Translations under genes and position numbers: made by a program
The notes under the pieces: generated by a model
What the model was told of the DNA's origin: nothing
Databases searched by the model: none
What the model saw: the letters and a program-made list of their open reading frames with translations, nothing else
Part shown: positions 1 to 9,798 of the stretch, in pieces
How positions within the stretch are numbered: position 1 is the stretch's first letter
Layout of the letters: the number at the start of each line of letters is the position of its first letter
NCBI GenBank assembly: GCA_017408735.1
Contig: JAFQUB010000050.1
Coordinates: 41,717-105,716, forward strand
Direction: 5' to 3'
Length of the DNA stretch: 64,000 nucleotides
Source: Lachnospiraceae bacterium
GTDB lineage: Bacteria > Bacillota > Clostridia > Lachnospirales > Lachnospiraceae

Positions 1-3000
1 TTATTACGACTCTGTCTGTTAATGTATAATATCTACCCACATATTCATTATTTTCATCCCAGTAGGTTTGATATACTTGTTTTAATGCATAATTCCAATC
101 CTCATCTCCTACATGAGTCACAGCAGACACTTCACTTCCTTCCGGTAGCTCAAGCTCATAAGTATTTCCTAATTCCGGACTTTCTCCATATACATAAATT
201 AAATATGCCTCTTCACAACCGGACTCATCAACTGCGTCCTTCAATGCTATGTTGTTCTTCTCTGTGGCAATAATCGGTTGTTCTGAATATGAATTGTTTG
301 CATCTGTGATACCCTTTACGATCACACCGCTTTCATCGGCTGCATAAGCAATCACATACACTCTTTCTGCTCCATTGGAAGCCTTTACCACTACACGCTC
401 ACTAGCGAAATAATCCCTTGTTACATAACCGTTTTCCTCTGTATAGTATGTGTAGGAAATAGGGTTGCTGTTATAATTCCATTCTGCATCACCTTCACTG
501 GCAGTGCTCTCTATCCCACTTCCTTCCGGTATCTCTAACTGATAGGTAGTTCCAAGTGTCGCATTTTTTCCATATACATAAATCATGTATACTTCTTCCC
601 ATGAAACTTCATCTACCGGTTCTTTCAAGTCTAATGAGATACAGCTGCTTTCAATTCGTGGTTCTTCCAGATAGGTATTTTCTGTATCTGTCACTTTGCT
701 TATCACAGTACCACTTGTATCTTGTACATATGCAATGACATATACCCTTTCTGCTCCATTAGACGCTTGAATTACAACTCTGTCTGCAATCGTGTAGGTT
801 TCCGTTATATATACATCATTTTCATAATAATATCGATTCAGCTCTGTCTGCTCATAATTCCATGCTTCCTCTCCCACATGAGTGGTTTCCACAATTTTTG
901 CCGTTTCGTTAATACTTAACTGGTATGTGTCACCTAACTCTGCGTTATTTCCCTTTACATATATCACATAAACCTCTTCACTGGAAGCATCATTTACCTG
1001 TTCTTTCAAGTTAAGCTGAGTTGTGTATTCCATTATCTGTGGTTCTTTTGTATATGCATTTTGAGAATCACTAATTCCGCTTACCACCGCACCACTTTCG
1101 TCCTGTCCATAGTAAATCGCATATGTCTTTTGTGCTCCATTCGCAGCTTCCACCACAATTTTTTCTACACATGACATATTCACACTAACTTCCTGTCCGG
1201 TAACCTCATCTGTATAATCAATGTTTGTGTTCAGGTTTCCATAATTCCAGCCTTCTTCACCAGCCTTTATTTTGCCGGCTATCTTAGTACCGTTAGGTAA
1301 TTCCAACTCATAAGTATCACCCAGTGTTTCATTTGTTCCAATCACCTGAATGATGTAAGCTTTGTCAACTGTTCCATCTTCACAGCTTATGTTGTTTGTA
1401 TATCTCCTTATATAAGAATATACATAGGCGTTGTTTTCATCAGAGATTCCTTTGATAACCGCCTGACTGTCATCCTGCTTATAGGTTGCAAGATAGGTCT
1501 TGGAAAAACCTGTGTCATCCTTCACGAAAATCTTCACTGCATATTCTTCCGGATATATCCAGTTCTCTGCAGAAGATGCATAAGTGATTTCCACTTCATT
1601 TCCATATTCTACCGATGCCACTAAATCCGTCGGACATTCCTTCGTTTGTCCTACCAAATTTACCGGATAATATTGTTCCTCTGTACCTTCTGTGGTCGTT
1701 ACTGTGGAAAGATAATGATCAATATCACAAATCAGACTGGTTTGTGATTTACTGAATATCTTTTTCAAGTTAACACAACTGGTATCCTGTGTGTAATACA
1801 CATTGTATTCTACCTGTTCTCCTGTCGCCGTTTCTTTTACGATAATTTCATTGGTATCACCATTATAAGAAGCTTCATAACCTTCATTTGTTTTGAAAGT
1901 TAAATCACTTCCTAAGGTTTCATTTGTTCCTATAATGTACATGGAACTATAGGACAAGTATACCTTTTTCAATTCATTCGTGGCACTGTCAAATCCTCGC
2001 AAATTCACTTCATCATTTGTCTTTTTATAAATGACATAGTAAATTCGCTGTACACCATTTCCTGCCGTTACGGTAATTTTCGCATCGGAACTGTTTCCTT
2101 CAAAGCTTTCGGAAGCCGTTGCATATTCAATTTCTGCGTTTGCACCATTTCTTGTATATACCTTCAAATCAGTTCCCAGTTTTGAATTCGTACCGGACAA
2201 ATAAATATTAAAGTATTCTCTGCCCTCGGACATATAATTGGTATATATCTCGTATTCCGTATACATATTGTCTGCATCACGGACACCAATAATTTCCGCT
2301 ACGGAAGTATCCTGATAATAGTAAATATCATAGGTAACCTCTGCTCCATTTACATAATTTACAATTACTCTTGCCTGTGCATTAAAGTATTCATCTTCTA
2401 TCTCATCCGGATATTGTATGGTATAAGTAGCACCTTCTCTTACCATTGGCTGCCATGTAGTACCCAACTCCTTATTTTCTCCAAATACCTCTACCTTGTA
2501 GGTACTATTTCCATAACTCCAACGCCATGAGTAATTATTTTCTATTTCTAAAATAATATTATTCGGGTCAGCAATGCCATTTAACTCTGCCCCTAAAGGA
2601 ATATAGCGGATAAGAAAATCCTTCGTTGCACCTGTGGCGGTTTTTTCTAAATGAAGTACCGCATCATATCCTTCATCATAGCTCCATTCTTCTTTCAGGT
2701 CTTCCTTATACTCTATACCTTTCAGAACAATGCCGTCCATAAGCTTAATTTCCAAGTCGCGTCCCAAACTTGCATTCAATCCACCTACTCGTGCATCACT
2801 ATTGTCAATGCTTGTTTTCCATTCCTCATTATCTGCATCGTTTATTTCCTGTACCCAATATTCTGTGTTCTGGTAATAGTGGAAATAATACATTGTGGCT
2901 ACACCCAAGGTATGATTCTTCAGTGTTAATCTGTGATAGTAGCTGTTTTCTTCCTTAGGCTCCACAAAATAGGATGTAACGCTCTCTGTATCCTTAAATG

Positions 3001-5941
3001 TCACGTTTAATTCCGGCAATGTTGTTTCCGTTCCGCTGACAGAATACAATTCATGGTAAGTTCTATATTCATTAAATGTATATTTATCCACACCATTTCC
3101 TGTAATTTCCGTCATTGTCAAACCAGCTTTCAGTTTTTCCAACAATTCTTCCAGCTGCTTTAAATATGTGGTTAACACAGTTTCATCCTGCTGCTTTAAA
3201 TAGTTTTCTTTAATACTGTCAATCAGCGTCTGATCCTTGGCAAATGCTGCTACGTCAATCACCTCAAACTGCTCTAACTGATTTAATGCTTTACCGATTT
3301 TGGCTTTGGTGGTTTCATTTGGTTTTCCGGAATATACATCATTTACCACAGTAAGCTTTCCGGTTCTTCCATCATAGTTACATGCATACCATACACCTCC
3401 GGTTTTTTCCGGCATTTTTAAAGTATCCAGCAATGTGTTACCCATATACACTTTAATTTCCGGCTTAGAAGCTGCCAAAGAGTTTCCCACACCTCCGTTG
3501 GTATAATCCTGCACAAATACCTTGTATTGTCCATCGTACACATGTTTCACGGTAATCGTTTCCGGACCTGCGTATTCCTTGTCATCTACGTCCAAGATTG
3601 ACATATCCTTGTAGTTATAATCCATATCATATCCTTGGTGATACATGCTTCCATCACCAAAATGAACCGCATATTCACCATCCTGAAACGGATTTGGTGC
3701 ATATAAATGGATATCTAAATCTTCACTTACATTTTCTCCCTGTTCATACCAAGTCAATACGAAACGCAATTCCTGTGAATTCAAACGCTTAGACAATGTA
3801 ATGTTTTTCGTTATCACTGCTCCCGATAACACGGAAACATTATAATAATCTGAAACATAAACTGCTTCTGCTCTTTCATCTCTTATCTGAATAGTATATT
3901 GTCCGGGTACAATATCTTTAAATTCATAATTTCCGTTTTCATTTGTGATAACCTTCTGCACTTCGGTAGAGGTAATATTATTCATCCCTTTTCTAAGGAA
4001 TACGGTTAACCCTTCTGTGATTACATTTCCAGTTTCTGCATTGTACACAATACCGGTAATTTCTCCCGGCTGTCCTGCCTCAGACATGAGAATAATATCT
4101 TCCACTTCATATGTGTTATCTGCATAAGTAGTCGGAATATAAATATTTTGTGTGAGCAGTTCATATCCCTCTGCTTCCACTACAATAATGTAATTTCCAA
4201 CCGCCACATCTTCAAAGGTATACCCACCTTCCTCATCTGTGATTGTTTCTTTGGTTGATGCACCGTTTAAGTATACGGAAATATTTTCTCCATCCACCTT
4301 CTTAGAATAGGACACCAGATATACCTTGGCATCTTTCGCTACTGCTTCTTCCGTAACTACATGTCCCGTTAACTGTGCTGTTGGAAGGTCAACAATACTT
4401 CCATCATTTTCCGCAATTATCGTTTTGTTTTCCCCTGTACTGTCTATGGTAACAGAAAGTGTACCGATACCGCTAATCTGTGGTATATTTCCTTCCTCAT
4501 CCACCTTAATGGCAGTCTGTTCCCCTCCCGGACCAACTGCTAACTGGTATGTGGTTGTAGAATAAATATCCAGTGGCACATACGTTGTCAGATAACTTTG
4601 ATCGTTGAGCACATGACATCCCACGCGACTTGCAATAGAATCTCCCTTTACCAATACCTTGGCGGCAGAAGCAATGAGTAATTCCTGTAAATCGCCATCA
4701 TTAGTCACTGTAATCTGTTCGGAGTCCTCCAACAAATACACATTTGGATTACCGCCTTCATCTACACGGATATGTCCATCCGGACTATTCATATAGATTT
4801 TATTTCCATAACGTTCCACCCATGTATTTTCAGAAATCCCCTTGATTAACACATTTTTGAATGTTCCTTCGTTTACAATATGTGCATTTGGAGCATTTAC
4901 TACTAATATTATATTACTGTAATCTCCGGATGGAATGTTGATTTCTGCCGCTTCTGTATCCAGAGTAACCACCGTAGCTTCTCTGGAGGCAAGTGCTTCT
5001 TCCAAAGCTTCTTGTGTTGTTACTGTCTTTTTTGTTTCCTCTCCTACCTTTACCTTGTAAGAAACTGAAAGCCATGCACTTTCCTTAGATACGGCTGTAA
5101 TTACACATTCGCCCGGTGTCAATGCCTGAATCGTTCCATCTGTTCCGATTACCGCTGCCACATTACTGTCAGAGCTTGTCCAGCTAACCTTTGCATCCTT
5201 TGGATTATCGGATACAACCTTCAATTCCGGTGTAAAACTTTCTCCTGCCTTTATAGAAACTTCCTTCTGCGTTACCGTCATTTCTCCTTTTGGAGTCGGC
5301 GTTGCTGTTGGAGCTTTTGTTACGGTTGGTGTAGGCTTCTTAGCTTCTTCCTTTGCCGTAACCTTTACGGTAATTGTCTTCTTTACCTTACCACAATCCT
5401 TTGCAGTAATCACAATTTTAGCTTTTCCCGGCTTTTTCCCCGTCACTTTACCGGATTTGCTTACAGTTGCAATTGATTTGTTTTTACTTTCGTACGATAA
5501 CGTTTTCACCTTTGCATTTTTCGGCGAAATCGTTGCCTTAATTTTTTTACTTTCCCCAACCTTAATATTCAAGCTAGAAGCGGTAATCTTCTTTACCGGT
5601 GTTCCAATCGTAATTTTACAGGTGGCTTTTTTCTTTCCACATTTGGCTGTAATCGTAACCTTTCCCTTGGACGCTACCGCCTTTACCACACCCTTGCTGG
5701 ATACGGTTGCCACCTTCTTATTACTGCTTTTCCATGTAACCTTTGCATTTTTCGGCGAAACCGTTGCTTTAAGCTTTACTGTTTTCCCCTTTTTTAACAC
5801 ATATTGTGTCTTGTTGAGCTTCAACGATTTTACGCTGTTTTTACTTGCTGCCTCCGCCTGCACTGTACTCATCGGCATATACCCCATAATAACCGCAAAT
5901 GCAAGCATAAGTGCAACTATTCTTTTTAGCTGTTTCTTCAT
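1..5941 (-). CDS. Giant modular secreted surface protein (partial, 3' end outside window)
   Basis: The minus-strand frame is open from an ATG at 5941 to the window edge: 1980 codons with no stop. A signal peptide (about residues 1-31, ending VQAEA) leads into two Big_2-type Ig-like domains (about 37-197), a Thr/Pro linker (about 200-215) and a further Ig-like domain. Then come a beta-helix-like stretch (about 310-480), two carboxypeptidase-regulatory-like modules (about 515-700), and a DUF2135/YfaP-like segment with DLDIHLYAPN and LDVDD (about 735-785). From about 1220 onward, beta-sandwich modules repeat, with signatures such as NGAERVYVIAY and LGxTYxLExPxG. The last three are the most alike, at a period of about 384 bp; they resemble cadherin-like beta-sandwich repeats. 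A cell-surface adhesin or matrix role is inferred. The anchor, if any, lies outside the window. Confidence 0.85.
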   Translation of the reverse strand, partial: MKKQLKRIVALMLAFAVIMGYMPMSTVQAEAASKNSVKSLKLNKTQYVLKKGKTVKLKATVSPKNAKVTWKSSNKKVATVSSKGVVKAVASKGKVTITAKCGKKKATCKITIGTPVKKITASSLNIKVGESKKIKATISPKNAKVKTLSYESKNKSIATVSKSGKVTGKKPGKAKIVITAKDCGKVKKTITVKVTAKEEAKKPTPTVTKAPTATPTPKGEMTVTQKEVSIKAGESFTPELKVVSDNPKDAKVSWTSSDSNVAAVIGTDGTIQALTPGECVITAVSKESAWLSVSYKVKVGEETKKTVTTQEALEEALASREATVVTLDTEAAEINIPSGDYSNIILVVNAPNAHIVNEGTFKNVLIKGISENTWVERYGNKIYMNSPDGHIRVDEGGNPNVYLLEDSEQITVTNDGDLQELLIASAAKVLVKGDSIASRVGCHVLNDQSYLTTYVPLDIYSTTTYQLAVGPGGEQTAIKVDEEGNIPQISGIGTLSVTIDSTGENKTIIAENDGSIVDLPTAQLTGHVVTEEAVAKDAKVYLVSYSKKVDGENISVYLNGASTKETITDEEGGYTFEDVAVGNYIIVVEAEGYELLTQNIYIPTTYADNTYEVEDIILMSEAGQPGEITGIVYNAETGNVITEGLTVFLRKGMNNITSTEVQKVITNENGNYEFKDIVPGQYTIQIRDERAEAVYVSDYYNVSVLSGAVITKNITLSKRLNSQELRFVLTWYEQGENVSEDLDIHLYAPNPFQDGEYAVHFGDGSMYHQGYDMDYNYKDMSILDVDDKEYAGPETITVKHVYDGQYKVFVQDYTNGGVGNSLAASKPEIKVYMGNTLLDTLKMPEKTGGVWYACNYDGRTGKLTVVNDVYSGKPNETTKAKIGKALNQLEQFEVIDVAAFAKDQTLIDSIKENYLKQQDETVLTTYLKQLEELLEKLKAGLTMTEITGNGVDKYTFNEYRTYHELYSVSGTETTLPELNVTFKDTESVTSYFVEPKEENSYYHRLTLKNHTLGVATMYYFHYYQNTEYWVQEINDADNEEWKTSIDNSDARVGGLNASLGRDLEIKLMDGIVLKGIEYKEDLKEEWSYDEGYDAVLHLEKTATGATKDFLIRYIPLGAELNGIADPNNIILEIENNYSWRWSYGNSTYKVEVFGENKELGTTWQPMVREGATYTIQYPDEIEDEYFNAQARVIVNYVNGAEVTYDIYYYQDTSVAEIIGVRDADNMYTEYEIYTNYMSEGREYFNIYLSGTNSKLGTDLKVYTRNGANAEIEYATASESFEGNSSDAKITVTAGNGVQRIYYVIYKKTNDEVNLRGFDSATNELKKVYLSYSSMYIIGTNETLGSDLTFKTNEGYEASYNGDTNEIIVKETATGEQVEYNVYYTQDTSCVNLKKIFSKSQTSLICDIDHYLSTVTTTEGTEEQYYPVNLVGQTKECPTDLVASVEYGNEVEITYASSAENWIYPEEYAVKIFVKDDTGFSKTYLATYKQDDSQAVIKGISDENNAYVYSYIRRYTNNISCEDGTVDKAYIIQVIGTNETLGDTYELELPNGTKIAGKIKAGEEGWNYGNLNTNIDYTDEVTGQEVSVNMSCVEKIVVEAANGAQKTYAIYYGQDESGAVVSGISDSQNAYTKEPQIMEYTTQLNLKEQVNDASSEEVYVIYVKGNNAELGDTYQLSINETAKIVETTHVGEEAWNYEQTELNRYYYENDVYITETYTIADRVVIQASNGAERVYVIAYVQDTSGTVISKVTDTENTYLEEPRIESSCISLDLKEPVDEVSWEEVYMIYVYGKNATLGTTYQLEIPEGSGIESTASEGDAEWNYNSNPISYTYYTEENGYVTRDYFASERVVVKASNGAERVYVIAYAADESGVIVKGITDANNSYSEQPIIATEKNNIALKDAVDESGCEEAYLIYVYGESPELGNTYELELPEGSEVSAVTHVGDEDWNYALKQVYQTYWDENNEYVGRYYTLTDRVVI

Positions 5942-6103
5942 GTTCCTTTCTCCTTTCTTTCCCTCAGTATAATATTCTTCCGGAAATCCGTTTTTTAATT
6001 ATCAGAATATTCTGACAACTTCTTTGGTACTAATTTCCTTCTCTAAGTATAACATGATTTCGGGCTTAATAACAAGCAATACCGCCCTTGAGTTTCCGCG
6101 GCA

Positions 6104-6132
6104 TTGACAATATTCTGCGTTTGCCATATAAT
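6104..6132 (+). promoter_or_regulatory. Sigma-A promoter of the small lipoprotein gene
   Basis: TTGACA at 6104-6109 and TATAAT at 6127-6132 are separated by exactly 17 bp, a full consensus match. A purine-rich RBS (AAAGGAGAGG, 6161-6170) follows before the ATG at 6181. Confidence 0.85.
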
Positions 6133-6180
6133 AAAAAATATTGTACGACAAACATATCGTAAAGGAGAGGAGAGTTTTCA

Positions 6181-6609
6181 ATGAAGAAGACAAACAAATT
6201 AATAACCTTACTGTTAAGCATGGTTTTTATGCTTTCTCTTTGTGCCTGCGGAAAAGAGGCTCCGGAAGATGACCCTTTTACAGATAGTAAAGGGAACAGC
6301 TTTTTAGGTATTTTCGCAGCTTGTGACGAAGAAGGAAATGTAGCTTTTCGAAGTGATGGCACAACCTATGATTACAGTATTACCATCAACGAAGATTATA
6401 CTTTTGTATTCGATTATTCCACGGAAAGAACATTTCAGGGTACTTGGACAAAAGGCGATGATTGTATAAATCTCTCAGGGAATACCGACAGTGCTTACAG
6501 CAAATATGATTTGTATTGTCATTTTGATGATGATGGAAATTTATTAATTGATGCTACCCAAAAAACTGACAATTGGATAACCGATGTACTGGTTCGTCAG
6601 GAGCAGTAA
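6181..6609 (+). CDS. Small predicted lipoprotein, unknown function
   Basis: A 142-residue protein with a basic N-terminus, a hydrophobic stretch and the lipobox LCAC (lipidated Cys near residue 22), so it is expected to be anchored outside the membrane. The mature part is acidic and probably beta-rich (YDYSITINEDYTFVFDYS, FQGTWTKGDD), which resembles the small lipocalin-like or DUF-type lipoproteins of gut Firmicutes; no family is assigned with certainty. The gene is a single transcription unit: consensus promoter 48 bp upstream, strong RBS, and a terminator hairpin 15 bp after the stop. Confidence 0.75.
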   Translation: MKKTNKLITLLLSMVFMLSLCACGKEAPEDDPFTDSKGNSFLGIFAACDEEGNVAFRSDGTTYDYSITINEDYTFVFDYSTERTFQGTWTKGDDCINLSGNTDSAYSKYDLYCHFDDDGNLLIDATQKTDNWITDVLVRQEQ

Positions 6610-6624
6610 TAACTAATACAAAAT

Positions 6625-6667
6625 AACAGGGCTGAAATTACAGATATTCTATAATTTCAGCCCTGTT
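6625..6667. terminator. Bidirectional terminator hairpin
   Basis: A 16-bp perfect stem (AACAGGGCTGAAATTA with TAATTTCAGCCCTGTT) lies between the converging lipoprotein gene and the minus-strand gene ending at 6719. The T-richer flank is on the minus strand. Confidence 0.75.
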
Positions 6668-6718
6668 GCTTTACATCTTCATTGAATGATTTTCTTGATT
6701 TACTTTTGTATATTCTTT

Positions 6719-7726
6719 CTATCTATAATCCTCCACCAGAAACATGGGCTTAATCGCCATGACTTCATCATATTCTTCCTGCTCCACCTGTACATCTGCA
6801 TTCAAAGCTTTTAAATCTTTTTTGACTACTTCCAAAGCTTCCTTGGAATTCTCTGCAAAACCATCCGTTATCACACGAATCATACGAGTCACCACAATGG
6901 GGTGAGCATAATATTCCGGCAACGGAAAATCAGGATACCTTTTTATATATTTTCCAACTTCCTCACAGGCTTCTCTCCATTTCCGGTCAATATACGCTTT
7001 ATTGTTGCGTTTGGTTGGAAGCACATTGGCACCTGCAAATAAAAATACAATTGCCATACCAAACAACAAAAAATACACTCCGGAATCTATTTTTGTTACC
7101 ACTGCATAAATACCATAAACAAAGGTTACCAATCCCATCAATACTATAGCCAATGCTACCCAGCGATAGCTTGGATTGGAACGCTCGTTCACGCGTTTTG
7201 CCTTTGCAGTTCTGCTCAAAGCATCCGTAAGGTCAGAACGTTTTTCCAAATATGCTCTTGCTTTCTCAAGCTCCTTTATCTGTGCTTTTGCTTTCTTTGA
7301 AATGACCGGTTGTTGCTTTGCTGCTTTTTGGGCTTCTCGCTCTGCACGTTTCTTTTCTCCCTCCACACTTAAAAGTGGAATGTCCGGGTGCTTCTTTCCA
7401 ATATAGGCAAGCAGCTCATCCACATGTTCTTCCTGCTTAAACAGACACTGTTTCTCAGTTCCGTCATCATACACCACCACCAGATATGGCATAGTTGCAA
7501 ACATTCCCTTACCGGTATATCCGCCCTTGCTCATAGCCACACGCTTGAACACACGTTTTACGGCTGAAAACGGAACATAATAAACCCTGTCCAAATAAAA
7601 ACTATTGAGATACAACGCTTTTTCTCCAACACCGCATGGTCCAAATCGTTTACATTTCTTTTTATCATTTTGCAATACACTTTTTTCTAATATTTCCCCA
7701 CTTAGTGCTTTTGTAAAACTTAACAT
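6719..7726 (-). CDS. Unknown membrane protein with coiled coil and two TM helices
   Basis: 335 residues, no family recognised. Residues 1-115 look like a small beta-rich PH-like domain (LNSFYLDRVYYVPFSAV, YLVVVYDDGTEKQCLF). A basic Ala/Lys/Glu-rich coiled coil covers about 120-180. Two TM helices follow (about 190-240), then a soluble C-terminal domain of about 100 residues. There is no signal peptide, so both ends are probably cytoplasmic. The RBS AAGAGGTG precedes the ATG. The gene stands alone between two hairpins, so its context gives no functional clue. Confidence 0.7.
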   Translation of the reverse strand: MLSFTKALSGEILEKSVLQNDKKKCKRFGPCGVGEKALYLNSFYLDRVYYVPFSAVKRVFKRVAMSKGGYTGKGMFATMPYLVVVYDDGTEKQCLFKQEEHVDELLAYIGKKHPDIPLLSVEGEKKRAEREAQKAAKQQPVISKKAKAQIKELEKARAYLEKRSDLTDALSRTAKAKRVNERSNPSYRWVALAIVLMGLVTFVYGIYAVVTKIDSGVYFLLFGMAIVFLFAGANVLPTKRNNKAYIDRKWREACEEVGKYIKRYPDFPLPEYYAHPIVVTRMIRVITDGFAENSKEALEVVKKDLKALNADVQVEQEEYDEVMAIKPMFLVEDYR

Positions 7727-7748
7727 AACACTACACCTCTTTACCTAA

Positions 7749-7786
7749 AACCGCCGCAAAGAAAACTCTGCGGCGGTTTATTTTTT
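7749..7786. terminator. Terminator downstream of cstA
   Basis: A 10-bp GC-rich stem (AACCGCCGCA with TGCGGCGGTT) and a short loop. The T-run is TATTTTTTC on the plus side and TTTT on the minus side, so it can act in both directions; it separates cstA from the next minus-strand gene. Confidence 0.75.
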
Positions 7787-7800
7787 CTAACTACTGTGAA

Positions 7801-9267
7801 TTATTGCTTTTTCATACTGCTATAATCCGGCTGTGGATTGCGTGTCTTAATTACAAAAAGGAAAATTCCAAGGAACGCAATCGCTGCGATAATACCTACC
7901 GGATAAGCAATGGCTGTGCCAAGATTCAAACATTCACCTGCTGCCACAAAATAAGTAATGGAAACGGCACTCATAAACGTTGCCGGAACAACGGTAATCC
8001 AATAATTCTTCTTTTCCATATATAGGAACATACTGGCTGTCCAAAGTACAATCATAGCCAAGGTCTGATTTGTCCAGCTAAAGTAACGCCATACGATAGA
8101 GTAATCAAGCTGACTGACAATGGCACCAACTCCAAGAACCGGTACACAAAGCATAAGTCGATTCTTCCACTTATTCTGACTGAGACCAAACCAATCTGCA
8201 ATGGTCAAACGAGCGGAACGGAATGCAGTATCACCAGATGTAATTGGACAAACAATAACGCCTACCATTGCAAGTGCAACTCCTACACCACCCATTGTCT
8301 TTGAACATACATCATAAATCGCTGCTGACTGACCAGCAGAAAGTGCCTCTGCAAGCCCTGTGTTTAAACCACCTGTCACTTCATAAACAGAACATCCTGC
8401 TGCTGCCCAGATAAGAGCGATTACACCTTCAACCGTCATAGCTCCATAAAATACGAAATGACCTTGTTTTTCACTCTTCATACAACGTGCCATCAAAGGA
8501 CTCTGTGTGGAATGGAAACCGGAAATAGCACCACACGCCACTGTAATAAACATAAATGGCCAGACAGAAGTTGCCTTTGGATGCATATTAGTAAAGTTTG
8601 TCCATATTTCCGGAATCACATATTCCGAATTGGTAAAGATACCAAAGGCTACACCCACTGCCATAAGAATAAGACATATTCCAAATAATGGGTAAATCTT
8701 ACCAATAATCTTGTCAATGGATACGAATGTGGCAACGAAATAATATGCAAGTATGATAAATGTCCATACTTTTACATTGGTAAGCATTCCAACTCCACCG
8801 GAATTTCCAATCAAAGTAGTAATCAAACCTGCAGGTCCAACTGCGAATACCGTACCTACCATAATCAGAAGAACTACACTGAATACACGCATCACGTTCT
8901 TCATAATCTTGCCCATGTAAATACCAGTTAGTTCCGCAATAGATGCTCCGTCATTACGTTCACTGAGCATTCCCGAAAAATAATCATGTACACCGCCGGC
9001 AAAAATTGTACCAAAAGTAATCCAAAGGAATACTACCGGTCCCCAAAGGGCACCCTGCATCGCTCCGAAAATCGGACCAAGACCTGCGATGTTTAGCAAT
9101 TGTACAAGGAACAATTTCCACTGTGGCATAACAACGTAATCGACGCCATCGTTAATGCGCACTGCCGGTGTTTCACGATCATCCGGCGCAAATGTGTTGT
9201 CTACAATCTTTCCGTAAACAAAATAACCGCCAAGTAACAATAAGAGACAAATTATAAAACTAATCAT
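7801..9267 (-). CDS. cstA: Carbon starvation protein CstA family transporter
   Basis: A polytopic membrane protein of 488 residues with the CstA-family core: an N-terminal helix, the FAPDDRETPAVRINDGVDYV segment, LNIAGLGPIFGAMQGALWGP, and FHSTQSPLMARC. Members (CstA, BtsT/YjiY) import pyruvate or small peptides when carbon is scarce. The start chosen is the internal ATG at 9267, because AAAGGAGG sits 8 nt before it; a longer frame beginning at 9291 would have to translate through that RBS. The length fits the short Gram-positive forms rather than the roughly 700-residue E. coli CstA. It is monocistronic. Substrate is inferred from the family only. Confidence 0.88.
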   Translation of the reverse strand: MISFIICLLLLLGGYFVYGKIVDNTFAPDDRETPAVRINDGVDYVVMPQWKLFLVQLLNIAGLGPIFGAMQGALWGPVVFLWITFGTIFAGGVHDYFSGMLSERNDGASIAELTGIYMGKIMKNVMRVFSVVLLIMVGTVFAVGPAGLITTLIGNSGGVGMLTNVKVWTFIILAYYFVATFVSIDKIIGKIYPLFGICLILMAVGVAFGIFTNSEYVIPEIWTNFTNMHPKATSVWPFMFITVACGAISGFHSTQSPLMARCMKSEKQGHFVFYGAMTVEGVIALIWAAAGCSVYEVTGGLNTGLAEALSAGQSAAIYDVCSKTMGGVGVALAMVGVIVCPITSGDTAFRSARLTIADWFGLSQNKWKNRLMLCVPVLGVGAIVSQLDYSIVWRYFSWTNQTLAMIVLWTASMFLYMEKKNYWITVVPATFMSAVSITYFVAAGECLNLGTAIAYPVGIIAAIAFLGIFLFVIKTRNPQPDYSSMKKQ

Positions 9268-9468
9268 AACGCATACCTCCTTTTGTATCACCGTACACCT
9301 ATGGCTTATTCTATTACTATTAGTATACCACTTTTTTGTGTATATTCAACTATTTTTCCATATCTTTTTTTATATTTTTGTCCTTTTTGAACAACATTTT
9401 CTTATAGTCGCCCTATTTTATGTTATATATTCCAAATATGGGCAAACTAAAATTTCTTATAAAACAAA

Positions 9469-9493
9469 AAAAGTGCATTTTAAATGCACTTTT
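9469..9493 (-). terminator. Terminator of the tRNA-Val/tRNA-Met unit
   Basis: A 12-bp self-complementary stem (AAAAGTGCATTT with AAATGCACTTTT) lies just downstream of tRNA-Met. On the minus strand it runs into TTTTTTTG, a typical intrinsic terminator. Confidence 0.8.
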
Positions 9494-9497
9494 AAAG

Positions 9498-9571
9498 TAG
9501 CGAGAAAGGGATTTGAACCCCCGACACCACGGGTATGAACCGTGTGCTCTAGCCAACTGAGCTATCTCGCC
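9498..9571 (-). tRNA. tRNA-Met (anticodon CAT)
   Basis: The minus strand folds into a full cloverleaf: acceptor GGCGAGA/TCTCGCT (first pair G-U), D-arm AGCTCAGTTGGCTAGAGC, anticodon loop with CAT in ACGGTTCATACCGT, and T-arm GGGGGTTCAAATCCC. It resembles elongator tRNA-Met. CCA is not encoded. Confidence 0.92.
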
Positions 9572-9590
9572 ATATTTTATTAGGTTTACA

Positions 9591-9663
9591 TGGGACCTAC
9601 AGGGCTCGAACCTGTGACCCTCTGCTTGTAAGGCAGATGCTCTCCCAGCTGAGCTAAGATCCC
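9591..9663 (-). tRNA. tRNA-Val (anticodon TAC)
   Basis: A minus-strand cloverleaf: acceptor GGGATCT/AGGTCCC, D-arm TAGCTCAGCTGGGAGAGCA, anticodon loop CTTACAA (TAC, valine), and T-arm CAGGTTCGAGCCCTG. The discriminator base is A and CCA is not encoded. It is the first gene of the two-tRNA transcript. Confidence 0.93.
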
Positions 9664-9694
9664 ATGTTTACTGCTGTCGTTCGACTGCTTAGTT

Positions 9695-9724
9695 ATTATA
9701 TAACATGGTACAGCCAATTGTCAA
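9695..9724 (-). promoter_or_regulatory. Promoter of the tRNA-Val/tRNA-Met unit
   Basis: On the minus strand, TTGACA (9724-9719) and TATAAT (9700-9695) are separated by 18 bp. The predicted transcription start is about 25 nt upstream of tRNA-Val. Confidence 0.85.
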
Positions 9725-9798
9725 CACCTTTTTTGAATTTTTTTTAGAAATTTCTAAAAAACTCCAAAAATTTATATTTTTGCAACAACTACAACAAC

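Noticed and set aside
5457..5972. 171-codon plus-strand ORF antisense to the giant surface protein
   Set aside because: It mirrors the Lys/Thr-rich Ig-like repeats of the minus-strand gene, has no RBS, and its Phe/Leu-rich composition is an antisense artefact.
9338..9538. Plus-strand ORF ending KGFEPPTPRV
   Set aside because: Its end is the antisense of tRNA-Met; this peptide ending is a well-known tRNA artefact.
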